Shown here piece by piece: positions 13,827 through 23,173 of a stretch of 41,884 nt of DNA. Under the pieces are notes generated by a model, which saw only the letters and a list, made by a program, of their open reading frames with translations, was not told the origin of the DNA and did no database searches. Origin of the DNA: Bacteroidales bacterium (GTDB taxonomy: Bacteria; Bacteroidota; Bacteroidia; Bacteroidales; Muribaculaceae); the NCBI GenBank assembly GCA_014800535.1, contig JAAVFW010000017.1:1-41884 (forward strand), written 5' to 3'. Made by a program: the position numbers and the translations under genes. Positions within the stretch are counted from its first letter, which is position 1. The number at the start of each line of letters is the position of its first letter.

Positions 13827-16820
13827 TTATCGGATGATAACTTTCTTTCCTCTATGAATATATATTCCTGCGGGAAGTGAATCATAATCATCTTCGGTTG
13901 CCTTATATTTTACAATATAACCGTCAATTGAGAAGATGTCGGCCGGTTCTGTCGAAGCTTCAGGTTTTTTGACACCGGAACCTTCTGTAGAGGTTATCTT
14001 GACAGAGGCATGTTTACCCCAAAGAGCCGGAAGCCATACGCTTCTCCAGGTGTAAAGAGTCGAGGTCTCTCCATCCATTTCGATTTCATATTGTATGGCC
14101 CGACTTTCGGGAGCTTCAAAATCAAGTGTCAGATGTTCGTCGCCGCTTATGTAATAAGGAGAGTAGGGGAGATTGGTCAGCGGGTCGATGTCAAGAGAAG
14201 TAAGAAGTGTCAAATCCTCAGCATCAATGGTTACATCCCAAGAAGAGAGCTTGAAATTCTCATAACCTGTTTCATGAGCGTATACATTGCCACTTCCGTG
14301 AGGACAACATAAGGCGATTTCCGACATGGCATCCGGGTTGAAGGCATCGGTGTAGATTACGGGTGGAACAGCCGAACTGAAAGTAATGGCAGTCAACTCA
14401 TCAGCACAATAGAACGTTGCAGGCTCAACAACCTTAATAGTTGAAGGAAGAACAACGTGGTTAACTTTGTCGGCAAAGGTCAGAGCATCAGCACGCACTC
14501 CGGCAACGTCATATCCATTTACTTGATCCGGGAAGTAAGTGCCTCCTATATAGTTTCTGTAAGGAGGAGAAACAATGATGGCAGTTTTATCTTCCTCTGA
14601 AGTTACATAATAATATGTGCCGTTGAAGTTATACGGGCCTGCGGTGACAATAAGTTCTGTCGGAGCAGAGAGGGGTCTGTTTTCCGGTGTAAACACCTGC
14701 CAGTAATAAACACCCGGTTTAAGATTAACATTTATTTCAGGTATTCGCAATGTGGCGGTTACATTTCCGGGAATCTGATATGCCTGAGTGGTCAGCTTTA
14801 AAACAGGTTCAAGTGTACCCTGAGGATAAAGGCAAACGACCATGCTCTGAGGAATCTGCTCCATAGATTTATTCTCAATCATAAATGAGATTGCAATATT
14901 CTTTTCCGAATTATTGAAGAAATTCGGCGAGATATTGGAAATCTTGATTTTTTCATCTTTAGCAGGCTGAGAAAAACCGAATTTGTCAATCTCAATTGAG
15001 AACGCATCAATTATAGAATTTTCGCTATAATTCTTAAAAATGTAACCGCTGTAAATGCCCGGTTCTACGATGTTTTCTGTAATAAACTCAACGTTAAGCG
15101 AAGAATTGGCCGCAATAGTGACGGTTTTGTCAGTTGAAGAAAGGCTTGAACCGGTGTCTGACGTGTTGCGGTAATACAATGTAAGGATGCCGTTGAAATC
15201 AACATCGCTGACATTTGACACCATTACGGAAAACGCTTGGAGAGCATCACCATAAATAACCGGTGAAGACTGAGGCAGACCGCAGATAAGTTTCGCTTCT
15301 TTTACACCGTCGTTGGAGTATGTGTAATTATTGTTATCAACCTTGAGTGTGACATAATACTGCATACTTCTGTCGACACCGATATCATTCCATTTATTAT
15401 ATTCATTATAGAATGCGGGGGTTACACGATACGTTCCGTTAGCCAGGCCTGACGGCGAACATGAGAACCCTCCGACACCATATTGCGATTCAAGAGTCAC
15501 TCTCTGAGAAGATCTGAAATAATGAACGTCTGACGGGTCGGCTTCATTTGTAACCTTGATGCCCAATGTTCCGGTGACCGTATAGAAAAGAGGATTATAA
15601 AACATGTTATAACCTTGAGGGTCGTTTGCCGGAGTGAAATTTTTGTTTGATTCGTTATAGGTGAATCCTCCAAGAGTGTTCAATGTCATCTGGAGTTCCT
15701 TTTCTCCATTTGAAGGTTTCACACCGAGCAGCACACTTTGTCCGATATTGTACCCTCCTTCGTATGATCCGGCACCACCTGATGAGGGATTGAGAGCATT
15801 TAGAAGGAAATAGCCGTCCTGATAGCCGCCCCACCCCCAGTTGAAGTGGAAGAAATCTGCTGCAAGATATCCGTCGCAGACAAATGCGTGTCCTCCTCGC
15901 GATGAGCTGCCGCTGTAATATACGGGTCGGTTTTCAGCAAGTTCGCTATAAACAATTTCATTCCATTCTTTCATGTCATGATAATCGCGCCATGCAAACT
16001 CCATTGAAGGATTATAGTCAAAGTATTCGCGAAGTGCAACTTGCACCTGTTCATTATAAGCCCCACTTTCGTAGGCAGAATATTGCATGTCGACCGAGAG
16101 GCCGCAATCACGCATCAATTCCGCGACGGCGTTCGATTGGGTGTCGGTGTATTTGTCATCTTCATAGACATTGAGCATGTTGTCCCAATCGTATTTCGTA
16201 TTAAACACAACATCTCCTTTGGAACCGGTCGACTTCTTGGGCCATTCATGATAACGCATCACCTGAGCCATTGCAGTTGCCACACATCCTGTGACGCAGA
16301 CGCCTCCAAGACGATTGTCGTATGGGCACATGAAATTATAGGGTGAGCCTTGATCCCATTTCGTTTTCAACATGGGAGAGATCGCCTTACGCTCATCGTT
16401 AGATGCGCGTGTGGCATATTGTACTTCCGGTTGAGGATTTTTCGACAGATAAGCGTCGATGTCTTTTTCGTATTCTTCAAGCCACCATTGCATGTTGACA
16501 GGGACACTGTCCGGATTAAAACTGCCCTGATTGGAAAATCCGAGCACTCCCGGAAGTCTATCATCTGCAGAGACGATAGTGAAACCATTCTTATGGTTAA
16601 TGATGTAGAAACAGTTCCGTCCGTTTTTCTTAACGGTCTGCACTATTTCAAACGATACATCTTTTGATGGTGCCATTCTCGAAATTCTCGAATGGGAAGA
16701 GTAAAACTCCGAAACTTTGGAAATTGCTTTCTCCGGACTTATCGGAGCAGCGGAAGTTTCGAGAGATAGGAGACTGATTGTTACAGCACCTGCAGTTAGG
16801 ATTAGTCGTAAATTTTTCAT
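13827..16820 (-). CDS. Secreted C10-family (streptopain-like) cysteine protease with type IX-like tail
   Basis: This is a 997-residue modular protein. A signal peptide (residues 1 to about 24, ending ETSAA) and a Spi-type propeptide (about 25-125, with ISPEKAISKVSEFY, NGFTIVSADDRLPGVLGFS) come first. The C10 catalytic domain (about 150-370) has the nucleophile Cys179 in GGVCVTGCVATAMAQVM, His311 in SSRGGHAFVCDGY and the FNWGWGG motif (about 326-332). A long beta-rich region follows. A BspA-like leucine-rich fragment is seen near residue 780 (VVLPSTIKVVEPATFYCADEL). The C-terminus, PAGIYIHRGKKVIIR, matches a short tail common in secreted Bacteroidales proteins. The active-site residues are intact. 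Its ATG lies 4 nt after a -7 box. The targets are unknown. Confidence 0.9.
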   Translation of the reverse strand: MKNLRLILTAGAVTISLLSLETSAAPISPEKAISKVSEFYSSHSRISRMAPSKDVSFEIVQTVKKNGRNCFYIINHKNGFTIVSADDRLPGVLGFSNQGSFNPDSVPVNMQWWLEEYEKDIDAYLSKNPQPEVQYATRASNDERKAISPMLKTKWDQGSPYNFMCPYDNRLGGVCVTGCVATAMAQVMRYHEWPKKSTGSKGDVVFNTKYDWDNMLNVYEDDKYTDTQSNAVAELMRDCGLSVDMQYSAYESGAYNEQVQVALREYFDYNPSMEFAWRDYHDMKEWNEIVYSELAENRPVYYSGSSSRGGHAFVCDGYLAADFFHFNWGWGGYQDGYFLLNALNPSSGGAGSYEGGYNIGQSVLLGVKPSNGEKELQMTLNTLGGFTYNESNKNFTPANDPQGYNMFYNPLFYTVTGTLGIKVTNEADPSDVHYFRSSQRVTLESQYGVGGFSCSPSGLANGTYRVTPAFYNEYNKWNDIGVDRSMQYYVTLKVDNNNYTYSNDGVKEAKLICGLPQSSPVIYGDALQAFSVMVSNVSDVDFNGILTLYYRNTSDTGSSLSSTDKTVTIAANSSLNVEFITENIVEPGIYSGYIFKNYSENSIIDAFSIEIDKFGFSQPAKDEKIKISNISPNFFNNSEKNIAISFMIENKSMEQIPQSMVVCLYPQGTLEPVLKLTTQAYQIPGNVTATLRIPEINVNLKPGVYYWQVFTPENRPLSAPTELIVTAGPYNFNGTYYYVTSEEDKTAIIVSPPYRNYIGGTYFPDQVNGYDVAGVRADALTFADKVNHVVLPSTIKVVEPATFYCADELTAITFSSAVPPVIYTDAFNPDAMSEIALCCPHGSGNVYAHETGYENFKLSSWDVTIDAEDLTLLTSLDIDPLTNLPYSPYYISGDEHLTLDFEAPESRAIQYEIEMDGETSTLYTWRSVWLPALWGKHASVKITSTEGSGVKKPEASTEPADIFSIDGYIVKYKATEDDYDSLPAGIYIHRGKKVIIR

Positions 16821-16824
16821 GTGG

Positions 16825-16832
16825 CAAATATA
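16825..16832 (-). promoter_or_regulatory. -7 box for the C10 protease gene
   Basis: TATATTTG on the minus strand matches TAnnTTTG and ends 4 nt before the ATG at 16820. No good TTTG was found at the expected -33 spacing, so confidence is lower than for the other promoters. Confidence 0.55.
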
Positions 16833-17008
16833 GTAAAAAAATTTAGATTGTAATAACTAGTTGTAAAATTCATAAATCTCTTAACTTTTGAGGAATTTAC
16901 GCTGTTATAATGAATGAGTTATTTTGCCTAAAATTAACTGAACTTTTTTCATGAGTAAGGTGATGATTACTGAGACTTACCTGAAAATTAAAATTGAATT
17001 TACCTGTA

Positions 17009-18127
17009 ATGGAAGATAGGAATGTCCGAACTGATGTCCTAAATAATCCTGATGACGAGAAACGCACTCGAAGTTTATTTTCCGTCTGGAAGATATTTCT
17101 TCCTGTCATAATCGGCATAGGGGTTGTTATTCTTATGTTTATACATGATGCCGAGAGTGAAAATCTTATTGAAATATTAAAGGATATAAGGTTTTCACCG
17201 CGAGCGGTTGCCTGTATAGTAATAGGATTGATTTTCATGGTAGGTCGTGATTTCGGACTCAGCTGGCGTTTTAGGATTCTTACGGACAATCAGTTAAAGT
17301 GGAAGCAGGCCATAAAGGTCGATTTGTTGTGTGAGTTTACTTCTTGCATTACACCCTCTGCCGTGGGTGGTAGCTCTTTCGGAATGATTTATCTTAACAG
17401 TCAGGGAATCGAGTTAGGGAGGGCTACAACGCTAATGATGACAACCCTCTTTTTCGACGAGTTGTTTCTTGTTGTTGCGTGTCCGGTTGTTGTTCTGTTG
17501 ACACCTGCCGGAGATTTATTCACCTCTTCATCGAATTTCTTTACTTACGGTCTTGAATTTACCTTTTGGGTTATTTATGGCGTGCTGGTATTATGGACAA
17601 CTATCTTGTTTATAGGTATTGTCCTTTATCCGAGTTGGATGAAAAAGGTATTGGTGAATGTCTGCAAACTCAAGTTTCTAAGACGGTTTTCCTCAAAAGC
17701 AGCCTCGCTCGGTGATAATATGATAGAGACCTCAGGGAAGTTGAGGAATAAGAGTATAGGTTTTTGGGTTAAAGGTTTTTTTGCAACCTCCGTCTCATGG
17801 TTGTCAAGATATGCGGTGGTGAATGCTTTGTTCTGGGGTTTTGTTCCAAGCGCAGACCCATATCAAGGTTTAATACTGGCACGAGAATTTGTCATCTGGG
17901 TTGTGCTGATGGTAAGTCCAACTCCTGGAGGAGCCGGCCTGAGCGAGTGGCTTTTTTCAGAGTATTACAGCGATTTGGTCGCAGTCGGAGGTATGGCATT
18001 GGTATTGGCTGTTTTCTGGCGAATAATCAGTTATTATGTTTATCTAATCATAGGGGCATGTATTGTGCCCGGATGGTTGAGAGATTATTATCATAAGACA
18101 CGCACCGCAACAAGAGAAACAAAATGA
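17009..18127 (+). CDS. Lysylphosphatidylglycerol synthase TM-domain-like membrane protein
   Basis: The 372-residue integral membrane protein has about eight predicted helices. It matches the LPG-synthase transmembrane family (formerly UPF0104) by layout: a first helix near residue 25, LSWRFRILT, then CEFTSCITPSAVGGSSFGMIYL and late in the protein SPTPGGAGLSEWLF, the paired Gly-rich motifs of that family. MprF uses this domain to flip aminoacyl-lipids, but stand-alone members have no proven substrate. The soluble aminoacyl-transfer domain of MprF is absent. The frame extends to a TTG at 16994, but the ATG at 17009 is preferred. The next gene has its own promoter, so this may be a single-gene transcript. 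Confidence 0.8.
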   Translation: MEDRNVRTDVLNNPDDEKRTRSLFSVWKIFLPVIIGIGVVILMFIHDAESENLIEILKDIRFSPRAVACIVIGLIFMVGRDFGLSWRFRILTDNQLKWKQAIKVDLLCEFTSCITPSAVGGSSFGMIYLNSQGIELGRATTLMMTTLFFDELFLVVACPVVVLLTPAGDLFTSSSNFFTYGLEFTFWVIYGVLVLWTTILFIGIVLYPSWMKKVLVNVCKLKFLRRFSSKAASLGDNMIETSGKLRNKSIGFWVKGFFATSVSWLSRYAVVNALFWGFVPSADPYQGLILAREFVIWVVLMVSPTPGGAGLSEWLFSEYYSDLVAVGGMALVLAVFWRIISYYVYLIIGACIVPGWLRDYYHKTRTATRETK

Positions 18128-18172
18128 ACGATTGATTTGAAACTGCAAAAATTATAAAATGTAAATTATATA

Positions 18173-18203
18173 TTGAATATATCGGTATTTTTTTCTAAAT
18201 TTG
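18173..18203 (+). promoter_or_regulatory. Promoter for the DHH phosphoesterase gene
   Basis: TTG (18173-18175) and TAAATTTG (18196-18203) are separated by 20 bp. The ATG at 18236 follows after 32 nt. This promoter may drive DUF4827, glmM and sppA as well, because the gaps between those genes are short. Confidence 0.7.
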
Positions 18204-18235
18204 TAGGTTGAAGAAAAAACAGATATAGCTCGTCG

Positions 18236-19297
18236 ATGAATAGAATTATAGATTCAACTGATTTAAAGCGTTTTGAGGCATTATTGTCGAAAAGCAACCG
18301 CATAGTTTTAACATGCCATGTCCGGCCTGATGGCGATGCTGTTGGAAGTACTCTTGGATTTGCTCATCTATTGAAGCAATTCGGGAAGAATGTGGTTGTT
18401 GTGACTCCGGATATGCCTCCGCGTTCGTTAGCTTTTCTTCCCGGTTTTAAGGATATAGCAGTCTACACTTGCCATGACCCGTATTGCGAGCGTGTGATTG
18501 AGGAGGCTGATCTGATAATCTGTTGTGACTTCAATAAGTTGTCACGCCAAGACCAATTGGGTCCTATTGTCGGAGCTTCATCTGCAAAGAAGGTGTTGAT
18601 TGATCACCATCAGCAGCCTGATAATTTTGCCGACATAACATTTTCATTTCCGGAAATGTCGTCAACATGTGAGCTTGTATTCCGAATTATAGCCGGATTG
18701 GGATTATATAAGGATATGAATCTTGATTCTGCCACATGTCTGCTTACCGGAATTATAACCGATACCCGGAATTTCTCAGTCAACTGTAATAATGATGAGA
18801 TTTATGAGATATTGGGTCATCTTCTGAAAAAGGGGTGCGACAAGAGCATGATTGTTCGGGAGTCTCTGATGTCAAAATCATACGGTGCGCTAAAGCTTCG
18901 CGCTTACGCACTGCTGCATAAGCTGGAGATTTTTGAAAAACATCGGGCGGCTATCATAACAATAAATAAAGAGGAATTAAAGAAATTCCATTATGAAAGA
19001 GGCGATTGTGAAGGTCTTGTCAATGAACCTCTTGAAATTCGTGGAATTGTTTATTCCATTTTTCTTCGCGAAGATGCGGATTGTGTGAAGGTTTCTGCCC
19101 GCAGTGTCAATGATTTTCCGGTTTCGACAATCTGCGAGGAGTTATTTGGTGGCGGCGGTCATATTCAGGCAGCCGGCGCGGAATTTAAAGGAACACTAAA
19201 AGAATGTCATGACCTGATAGTCGAGCATTTGCGAGACTACGATCGCTTCCTTCCTTCGCGACAAGATAAGATTGACTTCTTTGAAATTGATTTATAA
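18236..19297 (+). CDS. DHH/DHHA1 phosphoesterase (NrnA-like)
   Basis: The 353-residue protein has a DHH domain followed by a DHHA1 domain. Catalytic metal-binding motifs are HVRPDGDAVGSTLG (about residues 28-41), ICCDFNK, LIDHHQQPDNF (about 121-131) and GIITDTRNFS. The C-terminal DHHA1 shows FGGGGHIQAAGAEFKG, which binds the nucleic-acid substrate. This layout is that of NrnA-type enzymes, which degrade very short RNAs and dephosphorylate pAp. It is too short to be RecJ. The DUF4827 lipoprotein follows after 23 nt. The exact substrate preference (nanoRNA, pAp or cyclic dinucleotide breakdown products) cannot be read from the sequence. Confidence 0.88.
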   Translation: MNRIIDSTDLKRFEALLSKSNRIVLTCHVRPDGDAVGSTLGFAHLLKQFGKNVVVVTPDMPPRSLAFLPGFKDIAVYTCHDPYCERVIEEADLIICCDFNKLSRQDQLGPIVGASSAKKVLIDHHQQPDNFADITFSFPEMSSTCELVFRIIAGLGLYKDMNLDSATCLLTGIITDTRNFSVNCNNDEIYEILGHLLKKGCDKSMIVRESLMSKSYGALKLRAYALLHKLEIFEKHRAAIITINKEELKKFHYERGDCEGLVNEPLEIRGIVYSIFLREDADCVKVSARSVNDFPVSTICEELFGGGGHIQAAGAEFKGTLKECHDLIVEHLRDYDRFLPSRQDKIDFFEIDL

Positions 19298-19320
19298 ACC
19301 GATTTCTTTTAATAGGAAAT

Positions 19321-19902
19321 ATGAAGATAAAAAAAATGTGCATGACTGCATTGATGACGCTATTGTTGGGGTCGTTTGTCGTGTCATGTGATAAAAATGA
19401 GAGCTATTCAGAGTTATTGCGCGACGAGGAGAAATCGGTCAATTGGTTTTTGGCCGGAAAGCGTGTCTCCGTTGATATCCCTGCTGATTCAATCTCGTTT
19501 GAAACAGGAGAAAATGCTCCATTTTATAAGCTTGATGAAGAAGGCTACATTTACATGCAGGTAATTAATAAGGGTTCTGATGAAAAGGCGAAGAAAGGAG
19601 ATTTGGTTTATTTCCGCTATATGCGCACTAACATCAAGAATCTCTATGAAGGCATTACGACCATACCGACAGGTAATGCGGAAAACATGAACTCTTCTGT
19701 GGGAAATACAGCATTTGTTTTCGGAAATTATATTCTTGATTCTTATGCAAAATTTGGCAGTGGAATCCAGAAGCCTCTTGAGTTTCTCGGATATAATTCT
19801 GAGGTTAACCTTGTGTTAAAATCATATTATGGTTTCACTTCGGATCAGAGTGCCTGTATTCCGTATCTAATTAATGTGAAATATTTTAAGGCCGAATATT
19901 GA
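19321..19902 (+). CDS. DUF4827-like lipoprotein
   Basis: The 193-residue protein has a signal sequence with a clear lipid-attachment site, LLLGSFVVSC (Cys23), followed by DKNESYSELLRDEEKSVNWFLAGKRV. I recognise it as DUF4827-like from this N-terminal pattern and from its place between a DHH phosphoesterase and glmM, an arrangement seen in other Bacteroidales. The middle (YMQVINKGSDEKAKKGDLVYFRYMRTNI) recalls the beta core of FKBP-type isomerases, but the catalytic residues cannot be confirmed. It is probably tethered to a membrane facing the periplasm. Its function is unknown. Confidence 0.75.
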   Translation: MKIKKMCMTALMTLLLGSFVVSCDKNESYSELLRDEEKSVNWFLAGKRVSVDIPADSISFETGENAPFYKLDEEGYIYMQVINKGSDEKAKKGDLVYFRYMRTNIKNLYEGITTIPTGNAENMNSSVGNTAFVFGNYILDSYAKFGSGIQKPLEFLGYNSEVNLVLKSYYGFTSDQSACIPYLINVKYFKAEY

Positions 19903-19958
19903 GTTCAGTTTCATAAACTGTAAGTTCATTATTTCGTGTCAAAAATAAATTATTGACT

Positions 19959-21338
19959 ATGTCATTGATAAAATCAATTTCCGGCATTCGCGGCACTATC
20001 GGTGGACGCGCCGGTGAAGGACTCGGTGGTGTTGATATTGTGAAATTTACGGCAGGTTATGCCGAATACATACGTCGTAGTAATAATGGTGAAACCGGCA
20101 GAATAGTTGTTGGTCGCGATGCACGTCTGAGCGGAAAGATGGTTGAACATCTTGTGGTCGGCACTTTGATGGCGATGGGCTTTGACGTGGTTAACATCGG
20201 AATGGCAACCACACCAACAACCGAACTTGCTGTTGTTGGCGAAAAAGCTTTGGGTGGCATTATTATAACTGCAAGTCACAATCCGGTGCAATGGAATGCT
20301 CTGAAACTTCTTGATGCCAACGGAGAGTTTCTGACCGATAAGGCTGGAAAGAAAGTTATTTCAATCGCTGAGGAAGAAGATTTCACGTTTGCGGATGTTC
20401 ATCAACTCGGAGGTGAATTTATTAATGATACATGGGGTAATCGCCATATTGACATGGTGTGCGCTCTTAATCTTGTCGACATCGATGCGATAAGAAAAGC
20501 TGATTTAACAGTTGCTGTCGATGCTGTTAATTCGGTTGGTGGTATTGTTATCCCTCAGTTGCTGCGTTCGCTTGGAGTGAAAAAGGTGATAGAGCTTAAC
20601 TGCGATGCTTCCGGAAAATTTGCTCATACTCCGGAGCCAATTCCTGAAAATCTTACCCAGATTTCTGATCTGATGAAAAGTGGAATTGCCGATGTCGGTT
20701 TTGTTGTAGACCCTGATGTCGACCGTCTTGCCATCGTAATGGAAAACGGCGAGATGTTTGTAGAGGAATACACACTCGTGGCAGTTGCAGATTATGTGCT
20801 TCGTAATACACCCGGAGCAACTGTTTCAAATCTCAGTAGCTCGCGTGCATTGAAGGATGTCACTGAAGCTCATGGATGCTCATATAATACGGCAGCTGTT
20901 GGCGAAGTCAATGTTGTGGCGAAAATGAAGGAAACCGGTGCTATAATCGGCGGTGAAGGTAATGGTGGAGTTATCTATCCTGAATTGCATTACGGACGTG
21001 ATGCCCTTGTCGGTGTTGCCCTTTTCCTGACTTTGCTTGCTAAAGAAGGTAAGAAGGTTTCGGAGCTGAAGCGGACTTATCCGGCCTATGCCATAGCCAA
21101 AACAAAAATTGAGCTTTCTCCTGAGCTTGACGTAGATGCCATATTGGAAGATGTCAAGAGAACGTATGCTTCTGAGAAGGTTAATGACATAGATGGTGTG
21201 AAAATTGATTTTGCCGATTCTTGGGTTCATCTCCGCAAGTCGAACACTGAGCCTATCATTAGAATCTATGCCGAGGCAGCCACTATGGATGCAGCTATGC
21301 AGCTTGCAGAGAGTATTAAACAGAAAATCGGGAAGTAA
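19959..21338 (+). CDS. glmM: Phosphoglucosamine mutase
   Basis: The 459-residue enzyme belongs to the alpha-D-phosphohexomutase family. It converts glucosamine-6-phosphate to glucosamine-1-phosphate for UDP-GlcNAc, peptidoglycan and lipid A. The phosphoserine loop is ITASHNPVQWNALKLL, the metal-binding loop is VDPDVDRLAIV, the sugar-binding loop is GEGNGGVIYPELHYGRDA and the phosphate-binding loop is RKSNTEPIIRIYAEA. Family members that act on mannose look alike, so a phosphomannomutase is the alternative, but no second candidate lies nearby. The ATG at 19959 is chosen over a TTG two codons earlier. The stop overlaps the sppA start by one base (TAATG). Confidence 0.88.
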   Translation: MSLIKSISGIRGTIGGRAGEGLGGVDIVKFTAGYAEYIRRSNNGETGRIVVGRDARLSGKMVEHLVVGTLMAMGFDVVNIGMATTPTTELAVVGEKALGGIIITASHNPVQWNALKLLDANGEFLTDKAGKKVISIAEEEDFTFADVHQLGGEFINDTWGNRHIDMVCALNLVDIDAIRKADLTVAVDAVNSVGGIVIPQLLRSLGVKKVIELNCDASGKFAHTPEPIPENLTQISDLMKSGIADVGFVVDPDVDRLAIVMENGEMFVEEYTLVAVADYVLRNTPGATVSNLSSSRALKDVTEAHGCSYNTAAVGEVNVVAKMKETGAIIGGEGNGGVIYPELHYGRDALVGVALFLTLLAKEGKKVSELKRTYPAYAIAKTKIELSPELDVDAILEDVKRTYASEKVNDIDGVKIDFADSWVHLRKSNTEPIIRIYAEAATMDAAMQLAESIKQKIGK

Positions 21339-23122
21339 TGTTAAAGAAATTTTTCCTTAATGTCCTGTCGTCATTTGTAGGAGCCTGGATTGCTCTTGCC
21401 GGAGTGATGATTATAGGAATATTTATTTTTATTGGAATTATTGCAAGTATAGGTAATAATTCAGATACTCCGTCAGTAAAAGGGCATAGCATCCTGCATC
21501 TTTGTCTTGAGGGTGAAATTGAGGAGACTGAAAGTCGCACTCAACTTAACTACATGACATTTGCGAGCGGAGGTGTTGAAAAGCGTACTTCTTTGCGCAC
21601 TCTTGTCAACTCCTTGAAAACTGCTAAGGATAACAAGAATATTGATGCCCTCTACATTGAGTGTGATGGAGTCAGCGCAGGTATGGCAACGCTTAACACA
21701 TTGCGTGATGCCGTTGAGGATTTCAAGAAGAGCGGAAAAAAGGTATATGCTTACGGCGATTACCTAAGTATGGGTGACTATTTCGTAGCAAGCGCTGCCG
21801 ACAGTCTCTTCATTAATCCTGCCGGTTCAATGGATGTGCGTGGAATCTCTTCAACAATTCTTTACATGAAGAGCTTTTTCGATAAAATCGGCCTAAGCTT
21901 TACTGCTGTTAAAGTCGGCACATTCAAGTCGGCGGTCGAGCCCTACATCTCGACATCAATGAGTGAACCTGCCAGAGCTCAGCTTGACACCATCTATGGC
22001 AATATGTGGCAATACATTTGTAATAAGATTGATTCTTCTCGCAAGTTGGGTAAGGGTGAGTTTGCCAAAATGGTTGACAATAATATTATGATGCTTAAGT
22101 CAGCTGATTTTGTAAAGAAACAGAAGCTGGTTGACGGATGTATCTATGAAATGGAAATGACCGAGAAACTTTGTCGCCTTACCGGCAAAGATAAGGAGTC
22201 GCTTAATCTTGTGTCGCCTGAACTTGTAGGAGAAATGTCTCTGCCCGCAATGAGCAACTCTAAAAATCAGGTTGCTGTGCTTTATGCAACAGGAGAGATT
22301 GCAGAAAATGGCAACGGTGGCATTGATTGTGCGGAGCTGGTGCCGGAAATTACTAAATTGGCGGATAATGATAATGTCAAAGGACTTGTTCTTAGAGTTA
22401 ATTCCCCGGGTGGATCTGTCTTCGGAAGCGAGCAGATTGCAGCGGCATTGAAATATTTTAAGAGTAAAGGGAAACCCTTCGCTGTTTCAATGGGCGATTA
22501 TGCAGCTTCAGGAGGTTACTGGATTTCAGCTGATGCCGACCGCATTTTTGCCGATCCTCTGACAATTACCGGCTCGATCGGTATCTTCGGACTTTTCCCG
22601 AATGTTGAAAAGATGGTTGATATGCTCGGTGTCAGTCCTCAGTCAGTATCAACTTCCAACAACGGCACTTTCCCTTCATTGTTTTATGCTCCGGACGCAA
22701 GTCAGCTTGAACAGCTTCAGATATATATTAACAGCGGTTACAACAAATTCATTAACAGAGTTTCAAAAGGTCGTAAGTTGTCGGAATCCCATGTGCGCAA
22801 CATTGCAGAAGGACGTGTTTGGGATGGCATGAAGGCTCTTCGTTTGAAACTTGTCGATGAACTTGGCGGTCTTGATAAGTCAATCAAATGGGTTGCAGAC
22901 AAGGCCGGTATCGGTGAAAAGTACAACGTTGGATATTATCCGCTTTATGAACCCGGATTCTGGGATATGATAATAGAATCGGGCAAAACTGATTTTGCGC
23001 AGGCTCTTCGCTCCCATGTTAAGGATGCGGTCAGCGGTCAGATTCTTGATGAGACTCTTCGTCTGATTCGTCTTAATCCGATACAGGCAAAGATGATTCC
23101 GATGCGTGTGGAAATGCGATGA
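21338..23122 (+). CDS. sppA: Signal peptide peptidase SppA (long form)
   Basis: The 594-residue membrane protease cleaves leftover signal peptides. One N-terminal helix (about residues 15-38) anchors it. Two S49 repeats follow, as in the long (67K) type of E. coli. By alignment with E. coli SppA, the general-base lysine is Lys197 in the first repeat (VGTFKSAVEPYI) and the nucleophile is Ser391 in the second (GDYAASGGYWISADADRIF). NSPGGSVFGSEQI marks the second-repeat core. Both catalytic residues are intact. It is coupled to glmM by a one-base overlap, and lpxK follows 51 nt later with its own -7 box. Confidence 0.93.
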   Translation: MLKKFFLNVLSSFVGAWIALAGVMIIGIFIFIGIIASIGNNSDTPSVKGHSILHLCLEGEIEETESRTQLNYMTFASGGVEKRTSLRTLVNSLKTAKDNKNIDALYIECDGVSAGMATLNTLRDAVEDFKKSGKKVYAYGDYLSMGDYFVASAADSLFINPAGSMDVRGISSTILYMKSFFDKIGLSFTAVKVGTFKSAVEPYISTSMSEPARAQLDTIYGNMWQYICNKIDSSRKLGKGEFAKMVDNNIMMLKSADFVKKQKLVDGCIYEMEMTEKLCRLTGKDKESLNLVSPELVGEMSLPAMSNSKNQVAVLYATGEIAENGNGGIDCAELVPEITKLADNDNVKGLVLRVNSPGGSVFGSEQIAAALKYFKSKGKPFAVSMGDYAASGGYWISADADRIFADPLTITGSIGIFGLFPNVEKMVDMLGVSPQSVSTSNNGTFPSLFYAPDASQLEQLQIYINSGYNKFINRVSKGRKLSESHVRNIAEGRVWDGMKALRLKLVDELGGLDKSIKWVADKAGIGEKYNVGYYPLYEPGFWDMIIESGKTDFAQALRSHVKDAVSGQILDETLRLIRLNPIQAKMIPMRVEMR

Positions 23123-23153
23123 GCTACGAACTAAAGCGATTTTTCAGATGTTT

Positions 23154-23161
23154 TAAATTTG
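23154..23161 (+). promoter_or_regulatory. -7 box for lpxK
   Basis: TAAATTTG matches TAnnTTTG and ends 12 nt before the lpxK GTG. No TTTG is seen at the usual -33 spacing, so the call rests on the -7 box alone. Confidence 0.5.
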
Positions 23162-23173
23162 TAGATTTAGACA

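Noticed and set aside
13827..16820. Laterally transferred or mobile protease island
   Set aside because: The gene is large and accessory-looking, but its GC content and codon use resemble its neighbours by eye, and there are no flanking repeats, integrase or tRNA insertion site.
16897..17289. 130-residue minus-strand frame upstream of the C10 protease
   Set aside because: It overlaps the start of the LPG-synthase-like membrane protein, which has clear helices and family motifs. The minus frame looks random.
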